NCBI RefSeq assembly: GCF_008931805.1 | Contig: NZ_CP044399.1 | Location: forward strand, 3,831,370 to 3,895,369 | DNA from: Moritella marina ATCC 15381 | GTDB taxonomy: Bacteria > Pseudomonadota > Gammaproteobacteria > Enterobacterales > Moritellaceae | Direction of reading: 5' to 3' | DNA: 64,000 nucleotides | Part shown: positions 26,589 through 36,703 of the stretch, one piece after another | How positions within the stretch are numbered: position 1 is the stretch's first letter | How the letters are laid out: each line of letters opens with the position of its first letter | Program-made: the position numbers and the translations under genes | The notes under the pieces: model-generated | What the model saw: the letters and a program-made list of their open reading frames with translations, nothing else | What the model was told of the DNA's origin: nothing | The model's database searches: none

Positions 26589-28766
26589 TTGCATATATTA
26601 AAACAAGCTATTTTAATTATTTGTGTTACGGCGATCTCACCGATGGCGAACAGCCAAATTTATCCATCAGCAGGCACAGCTTGGGTCATCACAGGTAATC
26701 AGCAAAGTGCAACGGCCGTAAATTGGCAACAACAATTTAGCAGCCCTGAACAGGTCTCTCGCTGGGAAGAAAACCATGCTGATATAAATATCGGGGGCCA
26801 CTACCAACATGCCACAACCAAAATTGCCAGAATAGATTACATGTACAATCAAAAATTAGAGTGGAAAATGGGGATTAAAGAGCAGTATTTACGTCACCAA
26901 CTCAGCCAATCTCAGCAAGACTATGAATCGCTGTTTTTACACTTCCAAAATGACACTACAATGCCATTACCTAAAAACACCAATGGCCACCTAACCCCGC
27001 TTTATGGGGTACCTGAAGTTGCCGCCATTAAAAATAATGACTCACCCGCTACACCAGTTAGATTACTGACGATGCCGCTGCAAAAAGCCATCACAGTGGT
27101 CAACCAACAAACGCTATATCTACTTTCATCAGAAAAAATTGATGGCTTAACCCTGCAATTTAATCATCAAAACAAAGGCCAGAAATTCACCGATGCCAGC
27201 ATTGATATCGCCTATGCGACGAAGGCTATAGACAGTTCATCCGCGGATCTGAAAAATGAAGATACAGACTGGAAAGCATTAACTAAAAGCGCATTAAGCA
27301 ATACAACCAAAGTATCTTGGCTTCCACCCGCAAGCTGGCCAAGAGTTACATTTACCCCAGTATTAAATCAACAAACTTCGGTGGCACACGCACGTTTTTT
27401 TGTTATCAAAATAACGATCAATACGCCATCAGTAGGGCTACAGCTCGCAGGTATAGATTTACCATCTTGGTATAGAGTCACCCAAAATAGGGTAAAACAG
27501 CTGATAACAATCCCTGGTTGGGATCCTGTGAACGATATAAATAAAGATAATTATATTGATGATCGGGAATACGCAATACGTAAGAACACCCAAGCCAGCG
27601 CCCGTTTCCCCTACCAAGCACGTCTCGTGCCGCTAGGTCGTATGTGGAGTCCGCAATCTTCATTTTGTTATACCAACTTATTCACCGTCGCCAATCGTAA
27701 ATTATTGGCAGACTATCTCGATCAACATTGGCAAGCGCAAGGCTTTGTCGGTGCTTATAATGATGATTTATATCGGATCCCGGGGAAGGTACAATTCCCA
27801 AGTAACAATGAAGGTAAGGTATTAGAGCTACAACTGCCGATTAAACAAGTCGGTCCACACTATTGGCAACAGCTCAGCGCATTTACCCAACAGTTACAGC
27901 AAACAGGCACAGCACGCTGGATAGGCGCGAATATTTCAAACCTGAATGTATTTACCGAACCAGGTTTATTACCCGTGAATAAAGGCTTTAACTTCTTTGT
28001 CCGTGAAGACTATATTCATCCCAGCATGGGATTAGCCCACAGGGATGGTCTGCTGCAACGCTGGGAACACTTTGTGCTGGCCGCGCAAGGGAAACGCAAT
28101 ATACTGATGGCCAATACCCGTAAAGGCGGAAAAGTGAGCTGGCAAGGTCATACCACTGCCAACTGGTCACATGATAAGAGCACCAATCTGGCGATCTTTT
28201 ATTTATTAAATAACCCCAGCCTCGATTTTTACCAGCAATGGAATAATAGCTTTTACTATTCGAGTAGTAATACCGAGAGCAATAATTTCTATCAAGCCGG
28301 AATACCTAAAAATGCCGCTTACCAACCAACCAGCATGTTACGCCATGACATTGGTAAACCGATTGCTGCACCAGCCAATTATCCCGCGGTCAGTTATGTT
28401 GATACGGATAATAATATCATCGCGACCAGTCTTGATAACCAACTCAGCGTCAATAAACAACAGCTATCTATTGTGCCAAGCCATTGGTTCTATCTATCCC
28501 ACAAGACCTCGCTGACGCTGCCATGGCAAAAAGAGGCACCGCAAGAAGCGGTTATCGCCCGACGTTACCAACAGGGTTTAATTCTCTATTACACAGACCT
28601 AAATGGTAAAAATAAAACATTCAGTCAGCAAGCGACAACGAGCGTAAAATTACCCGGTCAATACCGCTTGCTGCATGCCGATGGCAGCCTTGGTCAGGTG
28701 ATCAATAAAATCACTTTAACCGGTTATCAAGGTGTAATCTTGATCCCAGAAAAACCAGCAACATAA
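26589..28766 (+). CDS. Large secreted protein of unknown function
   Basis: 725 residues starting at a TTG with a strong AAAGGA site seven bases upstream. The signal peptide is HILKQAILIICVTAISPMANS. The mature protein is rich in Gln, Asn, Trp and Tyr, as in secreted carbohydrate-active enzymes. Near 318-332 DINKDNYIDDREYA is an EF-hand/dockerin-like calcium loop. The stretch YNDDLYRIPGKVQFPSNNEG and repeated aromatic motifs suggest a glycan-binding or hydrolase-like fold, but no catalytic family is recognised. It is a single-gene unit on the strand opposite recQ. Confidence 0.8.
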   Translation: MHILKQAILIICVTAISPMANSQIYPSAGTAWVITGNQQSATAVNWQQQFSSPEQVSRWEENHADINIGGHYQHATTKIARIDYMYNQKLEWKMGIKEQYLRHQLSQSQQDYESLFLHFQNDTTMPLPKNTNGHLTPLYGVPEVAAIKNNDSPATPVRLLTMPLQKAITVVNQQTLYLLSSEKIDGLTLQFNHQNKGQKFTDASIDIAYATKAIDSSSADLKNEDTDWKALTKSALSNTTKVSWLPPASWPRVTFTPVLNQQTSVAHARFFVIKITINTPSVGLQLAGIDLPSWYRVTQNRVKQLITIPGWDPVNDINKDNYIDDREYAIRKNTQASARFPYQARLVPLGRMWSPQSSFCYTNLFTVANRKLLADYLDQHWQAQGFVGAYNDDLYRIPGKVQFPSNNEGKVLELQLPIKQVGPHYWQQLSAFTQQLQQTGTARWIGANISNLNVFTEPGLLPVNKGFNFFVREDYIHPSMGLAHRDGLLQRWEHFVLAAQGKRNILMANTRKGGKVSWQGHTTANWSHDKSTNLAIFYLLNNPSLDFYQQWNNSFYYSSSNTESNNFYQAGIPKNAAYQPTSMLRHDIGKPIAAPANYPAVSYVDTDNNIIATSLDNQLSVNKQQLSIVPSHWFYLSHKTSLTLPWQKEAPQEAVIARRYQQGLILYYTDLNGKNKTFSQQATTSVKLPGQYRLLHADGSLGQVINKITLTGYQGVILIPEKPAT

Positions 28767-28778
28767 AATAAAATCAAT

Positions 28779-28804
28779 CGAATACACAATTTCAGGTGTA
28801 TTCG
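28779..28804 (+). terminator. Hairpin after the secreted protein gene
   Basis: CGAATACAC/GTGTATTCG, a 9-bp perfect stem with an 8-base loop 12 bases after the stop. It lacks a U run, so intrinsic termination would be weak. Confidence 0.5.
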
Positions 28805-28878
28805 CTGCAAAACTGAGTTACCTTAACGTAACTCAAATATAAATAACATTAATAGCCGATAACGCTTAAGCAGGATGC

Positions 28879-29373
28879 ATGCAAATAATGACCGAGCAAG
28901 ATGTAGTAGACCAAGAACTCACTGAACAACAGATGCTTGATTTCATCAGTGATATGTTCATGAACCAAATGCCATTTAATGATTTACTGGGTATGCGGAT
29001 CACCGGTTACACCACTGACAGTATCGAATTACGTATCAACATGGATGATAAGCTCATTGGTAACCCGATTCGTAAAATACTCCACGGCGGCGTGACGGCG
29101 AGTTTACTTGATGTCGCTGGCGGCATGCTAGTTGCGGCAGCTGCGATCCCACAAATGGACATTAAGAGTGCAGACAACTTCCATAAAAATCTCAAATCAC
29201 TGGGAACCATAGACCTGCGTGTCGACTACTTACGTCCCGGCTGGGGTGATGAGTTTACTGCAACAGCGCAGATCATCCGCTCTGGAAATAAAGTCGCAGT
29301 CACACGAATGGAATTACATAATCAAGAAGGCGTACACATTGCTTTTGGCACTGGCACCTATTTAGTTGGTTAA
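28879..29373 (+). CDS. Hotdog-fold acyl-CoA thioesterase (YigI-like)
   Basis: 164 residues with the PaaI/YigI hotdog pattern: HGGVTASLLDVAGGMLVAAA is the hot-dog helix with its active-site region, followed by IDLRVDYLRPGWGDEFTATA and GTGTYLVG. It probably hydrolyses medium- or long-chain acyl-CoA in the cytoplasm. AGGA precedes the chosen ATG by three bases, and a second ATG at 28888 is also possible. rarD follows in the same direction after about 100 bases. Confidence 0.86.
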   Translation: MQIMTEQDVVDQELTEQQMLDFISDMFMNQMPFNDLLGMRITGYTTDSIELRINMDDKLIGNPIRKILHGGVTASLLDVAGGMLVAAAAIPQMDIKSADNFHKNLKSLGTIDLRVDYLRPGWGDEFTATAQIIRSGNKVAVTRMELHNQEGVHIAFGTGTYLVG

Positions 29374-29470
29374 CCAAACCATAAAGATTATTAATATCAC
29401 TATCCCTGATTATCCATCATTGTTATGCTAGCCGACCTATTTATTCCTATAAAAACCGCTGGCATAACCA

Positions 29471-30379
29471 ATGACAACCAACAATGATACTAAGCACGGG
29501 ATAATATTCGCCGTTCTCGCGTATGTAATGTGGGGCATGGCTCCACTCTATTTTAAACAGTTACAACAAGTTCCGGCTTATGAAATCTTAGCTCATCGCG
29601 CGCTGTGGTCTTGTATCTTTATTGCAGTATTACTTAGCCTATTTAAATTATGGCCAATGGTAAAATCGGTATTATCCGTCCCTAAGAATGTGTTATTGCT
29701 GCTTTGCACTTCCTTGCTGATCAGTATTAACTGGCTAACTTATATTTGGGCAGTGAATAACGGCCATCTGCTTGATGCCAGTTTAGGGTATTTTATTAAT
29801 CCGATTATTAACGTATTTCTGGGTATGGTATTTTTATCTGAGAGATTACGTAAGCTACAGTGGGCAGCGATTTTACTCGCGGTTGTCGGCATTTTAATTC
29901 AGATTATTGCGTTAGGCTATCTGCCTTGGGTGGCGCTAGTATTAAGCTGTAGTTTTGGATTTTATGGCTTACTACGTAAAAAATTAAAGCTCAATGCGCT
30001 GGTTGGTCTGTTAATTGAAACCATCATCATGTTACCTGTCGCGGCAACTTACTTGTTTGTGTTTGCAGATTCTGCGACATCAGATCTCAATGCGAACAGC
30101 ATGCACCTTAACTTACTACTACTGAGTGCTGCTTTTGTCACGACCATACCGCTATTATGTTTTAACCATGCAGCAGTACGCTTACCGTTATCAACACTCG
30201 GATTCTTCCAGTACATTGGGCCTACATTGATCTTTATTCTCGGCGTGACACTGTATGATGAAGTCGTCCATGCAGAAACACTAATGACGTTTGGCTTTAT
30301 TTGGGCTGCGCTAGTGGTGTTTAGCCTTGATGGTTTTAAAAATAATCGTCATCAACGGGCAAAATTAAAACCTGAATAA
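29471..30379 (+). CDS. rarD: RarD family permease
   Basis: 302 residues with ten predicted membrane helices in two EamA-type halves. The RarD signature MWGMAPLYFKQLQQVPAYEILAHR is at the N-terminus (residues about 20-43), and SLLISINWLTYIWAVNNGHLLDASLGYFINP follows. RarD is an EamA transporter named for chloramphenicol sensitivity in Pseudomonas; its substrate is not established. It may be co-transcribed with the thioesterase. Confidence 0.92.
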   Translation: MTTNNDTKHGIIFAVLAYVMWGMAPLYFKQLQQVPAYEILAHRALWSCIFIAVLLSLFKLWPMVKSVLSVPKNVLLLLCTSLLISINWLTYIWAVNNGHLLDASLGYFINPIINVFLGMVFLSERLRKLQWAAILLAVVGILIQIIALGYLPWVALVLSCSFGFYGLLRKKLKLNALVGLLIETIIMLPVAATYLFVFADSATSDLNANSMHLNLLLLSAAFVTTIPLLCFNHAAVRLPLSTLGFFQYIGPTLIFILGVTLYDEVVHAETLMTFGFIWAALVVFSLDGFKNNRHQRAKLKPE

Positions 30380-30425
30380 CACATCAAAATACCGATGACA
30401 GTATCGATTTAACCATCAGTATCCA

Positions 30426-30462
30426 TCAGCACCCAAGAGCAATTATCAGTGGGTGTTGATGT
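30426..30462. terminator. Convergent terminator between rarD and the CpcT-like gene
   Basis: CATCAGCACCCA with TGGGTGTTGATG, a long stem with one G-U/A mismatch, lies between two converging genes and can serve both strands. It has no long U run. Confidence 0.6.
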
Positions 30463-31103
30463 TATTGGTTAGACTCATTCGAAGCATAGTCTTCCAGCTT
30501 TAAAAATGTCACCGGCTCTTCAAGTCGACCTGGGAGCAAATTGCCAAACTTGTCATAACCACCATCTAAAAATGAAATATTCACTTCTGATACCGCGAAA
30601 AAAGTCGTTAGCAATGCGCCGCTAGAATTCGTCAAACAGGAACCTGCATCGGTTTCTCCGACAAACGTACTTGTCACTTTTAACTCAATCAATAATTCAC
30701 AATTACTACTAATACTAAGCTGGGATTGAGTCAAACTGGCTAATACTTGCGGAAAATAATACGCACCAGCAAAATCAGATGCACGTGGGATCGTATAGCT
30801 GTATAGACGAATCAAACCGTTAGGGGTAGCGACCAATTGCAAAATGCGTTGGCGGAATGGCTTGTTTGCCGAGTCAACAATATTACTCTCTATATACAGC
30901 CATTCACCATCAATACGATCTTGCCAAATAGGTAAGATCTGCAGACCGATGTTAACTTTACGTCCCTGAATAACATCGTTAGTTGATTGATGAACACCGA
31001 CTAACCATTGGCTTAATAACGCAGTATTATCTGATTTAAATAAAGCAGAATAAGCCAATGAGCTGAATAGGCACATAAGCGCGACGATAGATCGTAATAT
31101 CAA
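30462..31103 (-). CDS. CpcT/CpeT-family secreted protein
   Basis: 213 residues from a TTG start at 31103, which has an AGGGAG site five bases upstream and gives a clean signal peptide (MILRSIVALMCLFSSLAYSA). The mature protein shows the CpcT/CpeT pattern: ALLSQWLVGVHQSTNDVIQG, DGEWLYIESNIVDSANKPFRQR and DFAGAYYFPQ. In cyanobacteria CpcT/CpeT act as phycobilin lyases or chaperones; in non-phototrophs like this one the role is unknown and a lyase activity should not be assumed. The longer frame from 31139 would add a worse N-terminus. Confidence 0.75.
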   Translation of the reverse strand: MILRSIVALMCLFSSLAYSALFKSDNTALLSQWLVGVHQSTNDVIQGRKVNIGLQILPIWQDRIDGEWLYIESNIVDSANKPFRQRILQLVATPNGLIRLYSYTIPRASDFAGAYYFPQVLASLTQSQLSISSNCELLIELKVTSTFVGETDAGSCLTNSSGALLTTFFAVSEVNISFLDGGYDKFGNLLPGRLEEPVTFLKLEDYASNESNQ

Positions 31104-31213
31104 AATAACTCCCTGTAGCCACATAGATAGCGCTAACATCCAAGTTAGCGTGTAGTATGCAGTGATACTATCCTAAAAAATCGCGCAACTATACTACAAA
31201 AAGTTGAGTCTGA

Positions 31214-33382
31214 CTATAGAGCCTGCAATCTAGCATAAGATACTACCAACCATTTGCTACCGAGTTGATCAAACTCAATTTGAATGCGGCATTGTGGACC
31301 ACTTCCTTCATAGTTCATCACAATCCCCTCACCGAATTTAGCATGTAATACACGCTGACCTAATTGATAACCCGTCGACTCAAATGACATTTTTTCAGAA
31401 CCCGCACTAAAACGCCCAAACTGGGTTGGTTGACGGATCTGGGTTTTCAATCTGATCTCTTCAATGTACTTTTCCGGTATTTCACGGATAAATCGCGATG
31501 GACGATGATTCATCTCTTTACCGTATAAACGACGCGACTCCGCATAACTAATATAGAGTTTTTTCATCGCGCGGGTAATACCCACATAACAAAGGCGGCG
31601 CTCTTCTTCCATTCGGCCAGATTCTTCCGTCGATTGTTGGCTTGGGAACATCCCCTCTTCAACACCAATCATAAAGACCACGGGGAACTCCAAACCTTTC
31701 GCTGAATGCAGTGTCATCAATTGCACAGCATCATCGAATTCATCCGCTTGTCCCTCTGCAGACTCTAATACCGCAAACGCTAAAAATGCCGATAGTTCCG
31801 TCATTTCTTCACTGTCATCAGGGATCTTAAAACCACGTGCGGCAGAAACTAATTCCTCTAAGTTCTCAATACGGGATTGGGCTTTTTCACCTTTTTCCAA
31901 TTGATACATAGATTTCAGGCCTGAATATAACACCACATGATCGATTTGTTCATGCAGGGCCAACTCAGCAACATCATTATCAAGTGCAGTGATTAGCTCG
32001 ACAAACTTACGGATCGAACTCGCGGCGCGACCGGCGATCAAGTTATTATCCAGTAAGTAGGTCGCAGCTTGCCATAATGTTGAACCTTGCTCACGACTCG
32101 CATCACGTAACAAGGACAAGGCACGATCGCCAATACCACGAGTCGGTTTATTAACGATACGTTCAAATGCCGCGTCATCATCACGATTATTCTTCAGACG
32201 CATGTACGCCATGGCATCTTTAATTTCTAAACGATCAAAGAAGCGATGACCACCATAAATACGGTAAGCGAGCTGTTCTTGTAATAACGCATCTTCTACG
32301 ACACGAGATTGTGCGTTACTACGGTATAAAATCGCGCAGTCACTGAGTGAACCACCTTGATCTTGCCACTCTTTAATGCGCCCAACAACAAAGCGGGCTT
32401 CATCAACTTCATTAAATGAGGCATATAAAGAGATCGGATCGCCTTCGTTATCTTCCGTCCATAATTCTTTGCCCATACGCTCGCTGTTATTGACGATCAG
32501 CGCATTGGCCGCATTCAAAATATTACTACTCGAACGGTAATTCTGTTCCAGTTTAATGGTTTTAGCACCATCGAAATCAGTTAAGAAGCGTTGGATATTA
32601 GCTACCTGTGCGCCACGCCAGCCGTAAATAGACTGATCATCATCGCCTACGATCATCAAATTACCGCGATCACCTGTCAACATACGTAACCACGCATATT
32701 GGATATTATTGGTATCTTGGAATTCGTCGACCAAGATATTAGAAAAGCGATCTTGGTAATGCGCTAAAATATGTGGTTTGTGTAACCACAACTCATGGGA
32801 GCGTAACAACAGTTCACCGAAATCAACTAATCCGGCACGATCACAAGATTCTTGATAGGCTTGATAAATCTTGATCCAGTTACGTTCAATCGGATCATAC
32901 GCTTGTAAATGTTCAGGACGTAGACCTTCATCTTTTTTACCACCGATATACCACATAGCCTGTTTTGCTGGCCATTGCTTCTCATCCAGATTCATGGCTT
33001 TAATCAAACGCTTTAATAAGCGCAATTGATCATCACTGTCAATGATTTGAAACTCAGCTGGTAGACCCGCATCAAGGTGGTGAGCACGCAATAAGCGATG
33101 AGCAATACCATGGAAAGTACCGATCCACATACCTTGCTGACGACCATTTAATAGTTTATCAACACGGCCACGCATTTCAGCAGCAGCTTTATTGGTGAAG
33201 GTCACCGCTAATAAAGAATAAGGTGAACATTGCTCCACCTGCATTAACCAAGCTAAGCGATGTACCAATACTCTGGTTTTGCCACTACCTGCGCCAGCTA
33301 AAACCAGCATACTTGATGGTGGTGCCGCAACAGCATTACGCTGCTCATCATTGAGGCCGTCCAGTAAGAGAGATACATCCAT
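31214..33382 (-). CDS. uvrD: DNA helicase II UvrD
   Basis: A 722-residue superfamily 1 helicase acting in nucleotide-excision and mismatch repair. Walker A is VLAGAGSGKTRVL, motif II is VDEFQDTNNIQY, motif III is VGDDDQSIYGWRGA, motif V is MTLHSAKGLEFPVVF and motif VI is CYVGITRAMKKLYI. The C-terminal tail ends in the Tudor-like UvrB/RNAP-binding segment (YQLGQRVLHAKFGEGIVMNYEG). It is the last gene of the lptM-lysA-dapF string but has a LexA-like box of its own at 33400. Confidence 0.97.
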   Translation of the reverse strand: MDVSLLLDGLNDEQRNAVAAPPSSMLVLAGAGSGKTRVLVHRLAWLMQVEQCSPYSLLAVTFTNKAAAEMRGRVDKLLNGRQQGMWIGTFHGIAHRLLRAHHLDAGLPAEFQIIDSDDQLRLLKRLIKAMNLDEKQWPAKQAMWYIGGKKDEGLRPEHLQAYDPIERNWIKIYQAYQESCDRAGLVDFGELLLRSHELWLHKPHILAHYQDRFSNILVDEFQDTNNIQYAWLRMLTGDRGNLMIVGDDDQSIYGWRGAQVANIQRFLTDFDGAKTIKLEQNYRSSSNILNAANALIVNNSERMGKELWTEDNEGDPISLYASFNEVDEARFVVGRIKEWQDQGGSLSDCAILYRSNAQSRVVEDALLQEQLAYRIYGGHRFFDRLEIKDAMAYMRLKNNRDDDAAFERIVNKPTRGIGDRALSLLRDASREQGSTLWQAATYLLDNNLIAGRAASSIRKFVELITALDNDVAELALHEQIDHVVLYSGLKSMYQLEKGEKAQSRIENLEELVSAARGFKIPDDSEEMTELSAFLAFAVLESAEGQADEFDDAVQLMTLHSAKGLEFPVVFMIGVEEGMFPSQQSTEESGRMEEERRLCYVGITRAMKKLYISYAESRRLYGKEMNHRPSRFIREIPEKYIEEIRLKTQIRQPTQFGRFSAGSEKMSFESTGYQLGQRVLHAKFGEGIVMNYEGSGPQCRIQIEFDQLGSKWLVVSYARLQAL

Positions 33383-33399
33383 AATTTAGTCACCTTAGA

Positions 33400-33415
33400 C
33401 TGTATATTTAATCAG
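33400..33415 (-). promoter_or_regulatory. LexA box upstream of uvrD
   Basis: CTGTATATTTAATCAG fits CTGT-N8-ACAG with one mismatch in the second half, like the E. coli uvrD box, which also has an imperfect half. It lies 18-33 bases before the uvrD start codon. SOS induction is therefore likely. Confidence 0.7.
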
Positions 33416-33428
33416 TAGAATAAAAGGA

Positions 33429-34148
33429 TTATAACAGGCTTGTTAATTCATCCAAGTGCGTTATTTCAATATCGGGTAAATGACTGCTTTTGTTACTCGT
33501 CATTAGCGAGTGTTGTTGATCATTAAACCAAGCTGACATGAAACCATTGCTGATAGCACCAGCAACATCTGATTTAAGATGATCACCAACATGCAGTATA
33601 TGTTGGGGTGGTAACGCTAACGTATCAGCCGCAAGCGTAAACAAATCTGGATAAGGTTTCATTCTTAAACCATTGCCCGGTTTTATCACCGCGGTAAAAA
33701 AAGGGCTTAAACCAATTTTATCGGTATCGACATTACCATTCGTCACCGCAATTAACGGGACTTTACTCGCCAATGCCGATAACACAGCAAAGGTATTTTC
33801 TGGCACGACAAAGTCACTACGCACCGCCAGTACTTGCTGAAAAATATCGTCAGCGATGACACGAGCATCCAGTTCACTATGACCATGGCGTAAAAACAAT
33901 GCCGTTAAACAAGCAACACGGATCGCACTCACATCATGCACCAAACTCGGCTGTTGATGAATGACTTGGCGTTGTAACTGTAACCAAGCATGACGGTCTA
34001 AATGGGTAATGTGCGGATACTGACTGCGTAAATGCATGTGCATCCACGTTTCAGCGCGGCGCACCACAGGAACATTGTCATATAAGGTATCGTCCAGATC
34101 GAAACTCATGGCTTTAATCTGTTGTAATCGTCGATAGAATTTCATCAA
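33429..34148 (-). CDS. yigB: HAD-family phosphatase YigB-like
   Basis: 239 residues. Motif I is FDLDDTLYDN (nucleophile Asp18), motif II is AVTNGN, Lys is in KPGNGLRMKPYPD and motif III is HVGDHLKSDVAGA. The E. coli YigB at the same locus hydrolyses FMN and other sugar phosphates, so flavin mononucleotide phosphatase is the best guess. It overlaps the xerC stop by four bases (translational coupling) and is followed by uvrD. Confidence 0.9.
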   Translation of the reverse strand: MMKFYRRLQQIKAMSFDLDDTLYDNVPVVRRAETWMHMHLRSQYPHITHLDRHAWLQLQRQVIHQQPSLVHDVSAIRVACLTALFLRHGHSELDARVIADDIFQQVLAVRSDFVVPENTFAVLSALASKVPLIAVTNGNVDTDKIGLSPFFTAVIKPGNGLRMKPYPDLFTLAADTLALPPQHILHVGDHLKSDVAGAISNGFMSAWFNDQQHSLMTSNKSSHLPDIEITHLDELTSLL

Positions 34149-35131
34149 TCCTCTCTGTTCTTTTTCTTTGCTCGAGGGTGAGCAGCATCATACACCTTAG
34201 CGAGGTGTTGAAAATCCAAACTGGTGTAGATCTGCGTGGTACTGATATTAGCATGCCCTAATAATTCTTGAACGGCACGTAAATCGCCACTGGATTCGAG
34301 CATATGGGTAGCAAATGAATGACGTAATTTATGCGGATGCACATGACTTGTCAGTGTTTGTTGTTGTCCCCACTTCGCCATACGGCTTTGCACACTGCGA
34401 TGTGATATTCGACGGCGCAATTGACTAACAAATAATGCTGGCTGCGCACTATCAGCGTATTCACTGCGTACTTTAAACCACGCTTTTAATGCCGCGATAG
34501 CCACACTGCCGATGGGTAACTGACGTTGTTTATTGCCTTTACCAATCACGCGCATGGTCTTGTCATTTAGCTTAACGTCTTTTAAATCTAAGTTAACTAA
34601 TTCATCTAACCGTAAGCCTGCCGAGTACATTAATTCCATCATCGCTTTATCACGCAGTACTAAAAAAGGGTCATCTTTTTCATCAGAATTAGACACTGCA
34701 AGCAATTGATTAATTTCATCAACATCAAGATTTTTTGGTAAGGCTTTATGCTGTCTAGGCGCGGATACGCCCTTAGCTGGATTGGCACTCAAGTCTCCTT
34801 GCAGCACCAAATAGTCACAGAAGCTGCGTAATGCCGATAATTTAGTAGCCAAACTGCGTGGCGATAAACCCAATTTATGATTTAAAGTCGCTAACTTACG
34901 CACTTGAGATGCATCAAGTTCATGCCATTCCGAGATGGGTAATGTCAGCATTTGTTCGGCGAATAGGGTCAGATGACGGCGATAATTACGTGCGGTATGC
35001 AAGCTTAATTGGCGCTCACTGGTGATATAACGTAAAAAACGGTCAATCGGTTTAAGCAATTGTATTGGTAGCTCGCAAGGTGCAGGTAAGTCACTACCTG
35101 CTGCGATATTATTTTTTGATGGCGTTGTCAC
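34145..35131 (-). CDS. xerC: Tyrosine recombinase XerC
   Basis: Resolves chromosome dimers at dif with XerD and FtsK. The catalytic set is visible: Arg in SAGLRLDELVNL, Lys in VIGKGNKQRQLP, HKLRHSFATH (His-x-x-Arg), HANIS and the tyrosine nucleophile in QIYTSLD. The SAM-like N-terminal domain is present. The 328 residues include about 25 extra N-terminal ones compared with E. coli. The start is a GTG at 35131 that overlaps the DUF484 gene; an internal start is possible. Confidence 0.94.
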   Translation of the reverse strand: MTTPSKNNIAAGSDLPAPCELPIQLLKPIDRFLRYITSERQLSLHTARNYRRHLTLFAEQMLTLPISEWHELDASQVRKLATLNHKLGLSPRSLATKLSALRSFCDYLVLQGDLSANPAKGVSAPRQHKALPKNLDVDEINQLLAVSNSDEKDDPFLVLRDKAMMELMYSAGLRLDELVNLDLKDVKLNDKTMRVIGKGNKQRQLPIGSVAIAALKAWFKVRSEYADSAQPALFVSQLRRRISHRSVQSRMAKWGQQQTLTSHVHPHKLRHSFATHMLESSGDLRAVQELLGHANISTTQIYTSLDFQHLAKVYDAAHPRAKKKNRED

Positions 35132-35834
35132 GTAGAGGCATCAGTTGCGGTAACAGGGTAGAGATAATGCGGCAAAGTTGACCTAACAGCAAGTTATCCA
35201 TGCCCGCTTGGTAATGATCCGCGTTAGCGCTACCAATAGCGAGTAAACCATATTCACCGCGCTCACCCAATGCCATTAAGGCCACCGAGTTAACCAAAGC
35301 ATCTTGACCAAACAAAACCGCTTTATCCACGCCAGTGACAGGACCAAAGTAATGATCACCACCGGCAAATTGTTGCTGACGGATCCGAATGAGTTGCCCA
35401 GCCGAGATAGCGAGCGGTAAATATTGTGACTTAAGGTGAAAATAAGCTTCATTAAGATGTAAATTAACGGCCGCTAAAGGCAGCTGAGATTGGATCTCAT
35501 TGACTAAAATACGCTGCATCTGCATCACTGAAGTACAATGAAACAGTGCCGTATAAATATCTGCATAGATACGAAATAATTTATCGTTATCTGCGGCAAT
35601 CGCCACTAATTGTTGTAACTGTTGTTCTAAATCAGTAATCCGCTGGCGTTGGCGATCTAAACGTACCGTCACCAAAGAGACGCTGCCTTGCTGACCATGA
35701 GAAATAGGTAAAGAATCAACTAACTCATTATTGCGAACAAAGAAATCCGGATTCGCCTGTAAAAAAGCAATAACATCTTGCTCTAAAATAGCAGGCGATT
35801 CCACATCCAAGACCGACGCTGAAACATCGATCAT
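35109..35834 (-). CDS. DUF484 family protein (YigA-type)
   Basis: 241 residues; the GAF-like DUF484 protein always found between dapF and xerC. The conserved [20 protein letters not shown] is at residues 20-39, a coiled-coil follows ([20 protein letters not shown]), then a GAF-type domain. Function is unknown. The ATG at 35834 overlaps the dapF stop as ATGA; the upstream extension of the frame to 35906 lies within dapF and is not real. Confidence 0.92.
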   Translation of the reverse strand: MIDVSASVLDVESPAILEQDVIAFLQANPDFFVRNNELVDSLPISHGQQGSVSLVTVRLDRQRQRITDLEQQLQQLVAIAADNDKLFRIYADIYTALFHCTSVMQMQRILVNEIQSQLPLAAVNLHLNEAYFHLKSQYLPLAISAGQLIRIRQQQFAGGDHYFGPVTGVDKAVLFGQDALVNSVALMALGERGEYGLLAIGSANADHYQAGMDNLLLGQLCRIISTLLPQLMPLRDNAIKK

Positions 35835-36661
35835 ATATTTATTTGTCCATCGTAAACGTGTGTAGCAGGTCCGGTCATAAATACCGGAGTACCGGGACCA
35901 CGCCATGATATTTGTAATTTACCGCCTGGCAGTTCAATACATACATCTTGACCCAGCTTACCTTGTAATTGACCGACAACAGCTGCAGCACAAGCACCTG
36001 TACCACATGCTTGCGTTTCACCCACCCCGCGCTCATAAACACGTAACTTGGCGTGGTCTGGCGACAAAACTTGCATAAAGCCAGCATTAACACGATTAGG
36101 AAAGCGTTCATGGTGGGCAATCGCATGACCAAGATCTGCTAATGGTGCAGCCTCGATATCATCAACTAATGTCACACAATGTGGATTACCCATTGATACA
36201 GCACCACAAAATACCGTGCTCTCTAACGCGCGTAAAATATAGGTTTTTTCTTGCTGCTTGGCACGAAATGGAATTTTGTCGGGGGATAATTCAGGCACCC
36301 CCATGTTCACCGTTATCTGGCCATCGTATTCAACTTGCAAGGAAATCTTACCTGCGCTAGTACTTACCGCAATCTTGCTCTTATTGGTTAAACCTTTATG
36401 ACGAACAAAACTCGCAAAACAGCGTGCACCATTGCCACACTGCTCTACTTCAGTACCGTCAGAATTAAAAATACGATAATGAAAATCAAGATCAGGATCA
36501 TAAGGTGCTTCAACCACTAACAACTGATCAAAGCCAATACCGGTATTTCTATCCGCTAAACGTCGAATATTGTCATTATTAAAAAATACATTTTGAGTAA
36601 CACAGTCAACAACCATGAAATCATTACCCAAACCGTGCATTTTTGAAAACTGTATAAACAT
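35831..36661 (-). CDS. dapF: Diaminopimelate epimerase
   Basis: Converts LL- to meso-diaminopimelate for lysine and peptidoglycan. 276 residues, normal length. The catalytic cysteines lie in [13 protein letters not shown] and [26 protein letters not shown] is the N-terminal signature. It is 42 bases after lysA and overlaps DUF484 by four bases. Confidence 0.97.
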   Translation of the reverse strand: MFIQFSKMHGLGNDFMVVDCVTQNVFFNNDNIRRLADRNTGIGFDQLLVVEAPYDPDLDFHYRIFNSDGTEVEQCGNGARCFASFVRHKGLTNKSKIAVSTSAGKISLQVEYDGQITVNMGVPELSPDKIPFRAKQQEKTYILRALESTVFCGAVSMGNPHCVTLVDDIEAAPLADLGHAIAHHERFPNRVNAGFMQVLSPDHAKLRVYERGVGETQACGTGACAAAVVGQLQGKLGQDVCIELPGGKLQISWRGPGTPVFMTGPATHVYDGQINI

Positions 36662-36703
36662 ATGAACCTGTAACCCTTATTCTATTCAGTCGGTAAACTA
36701 TTA

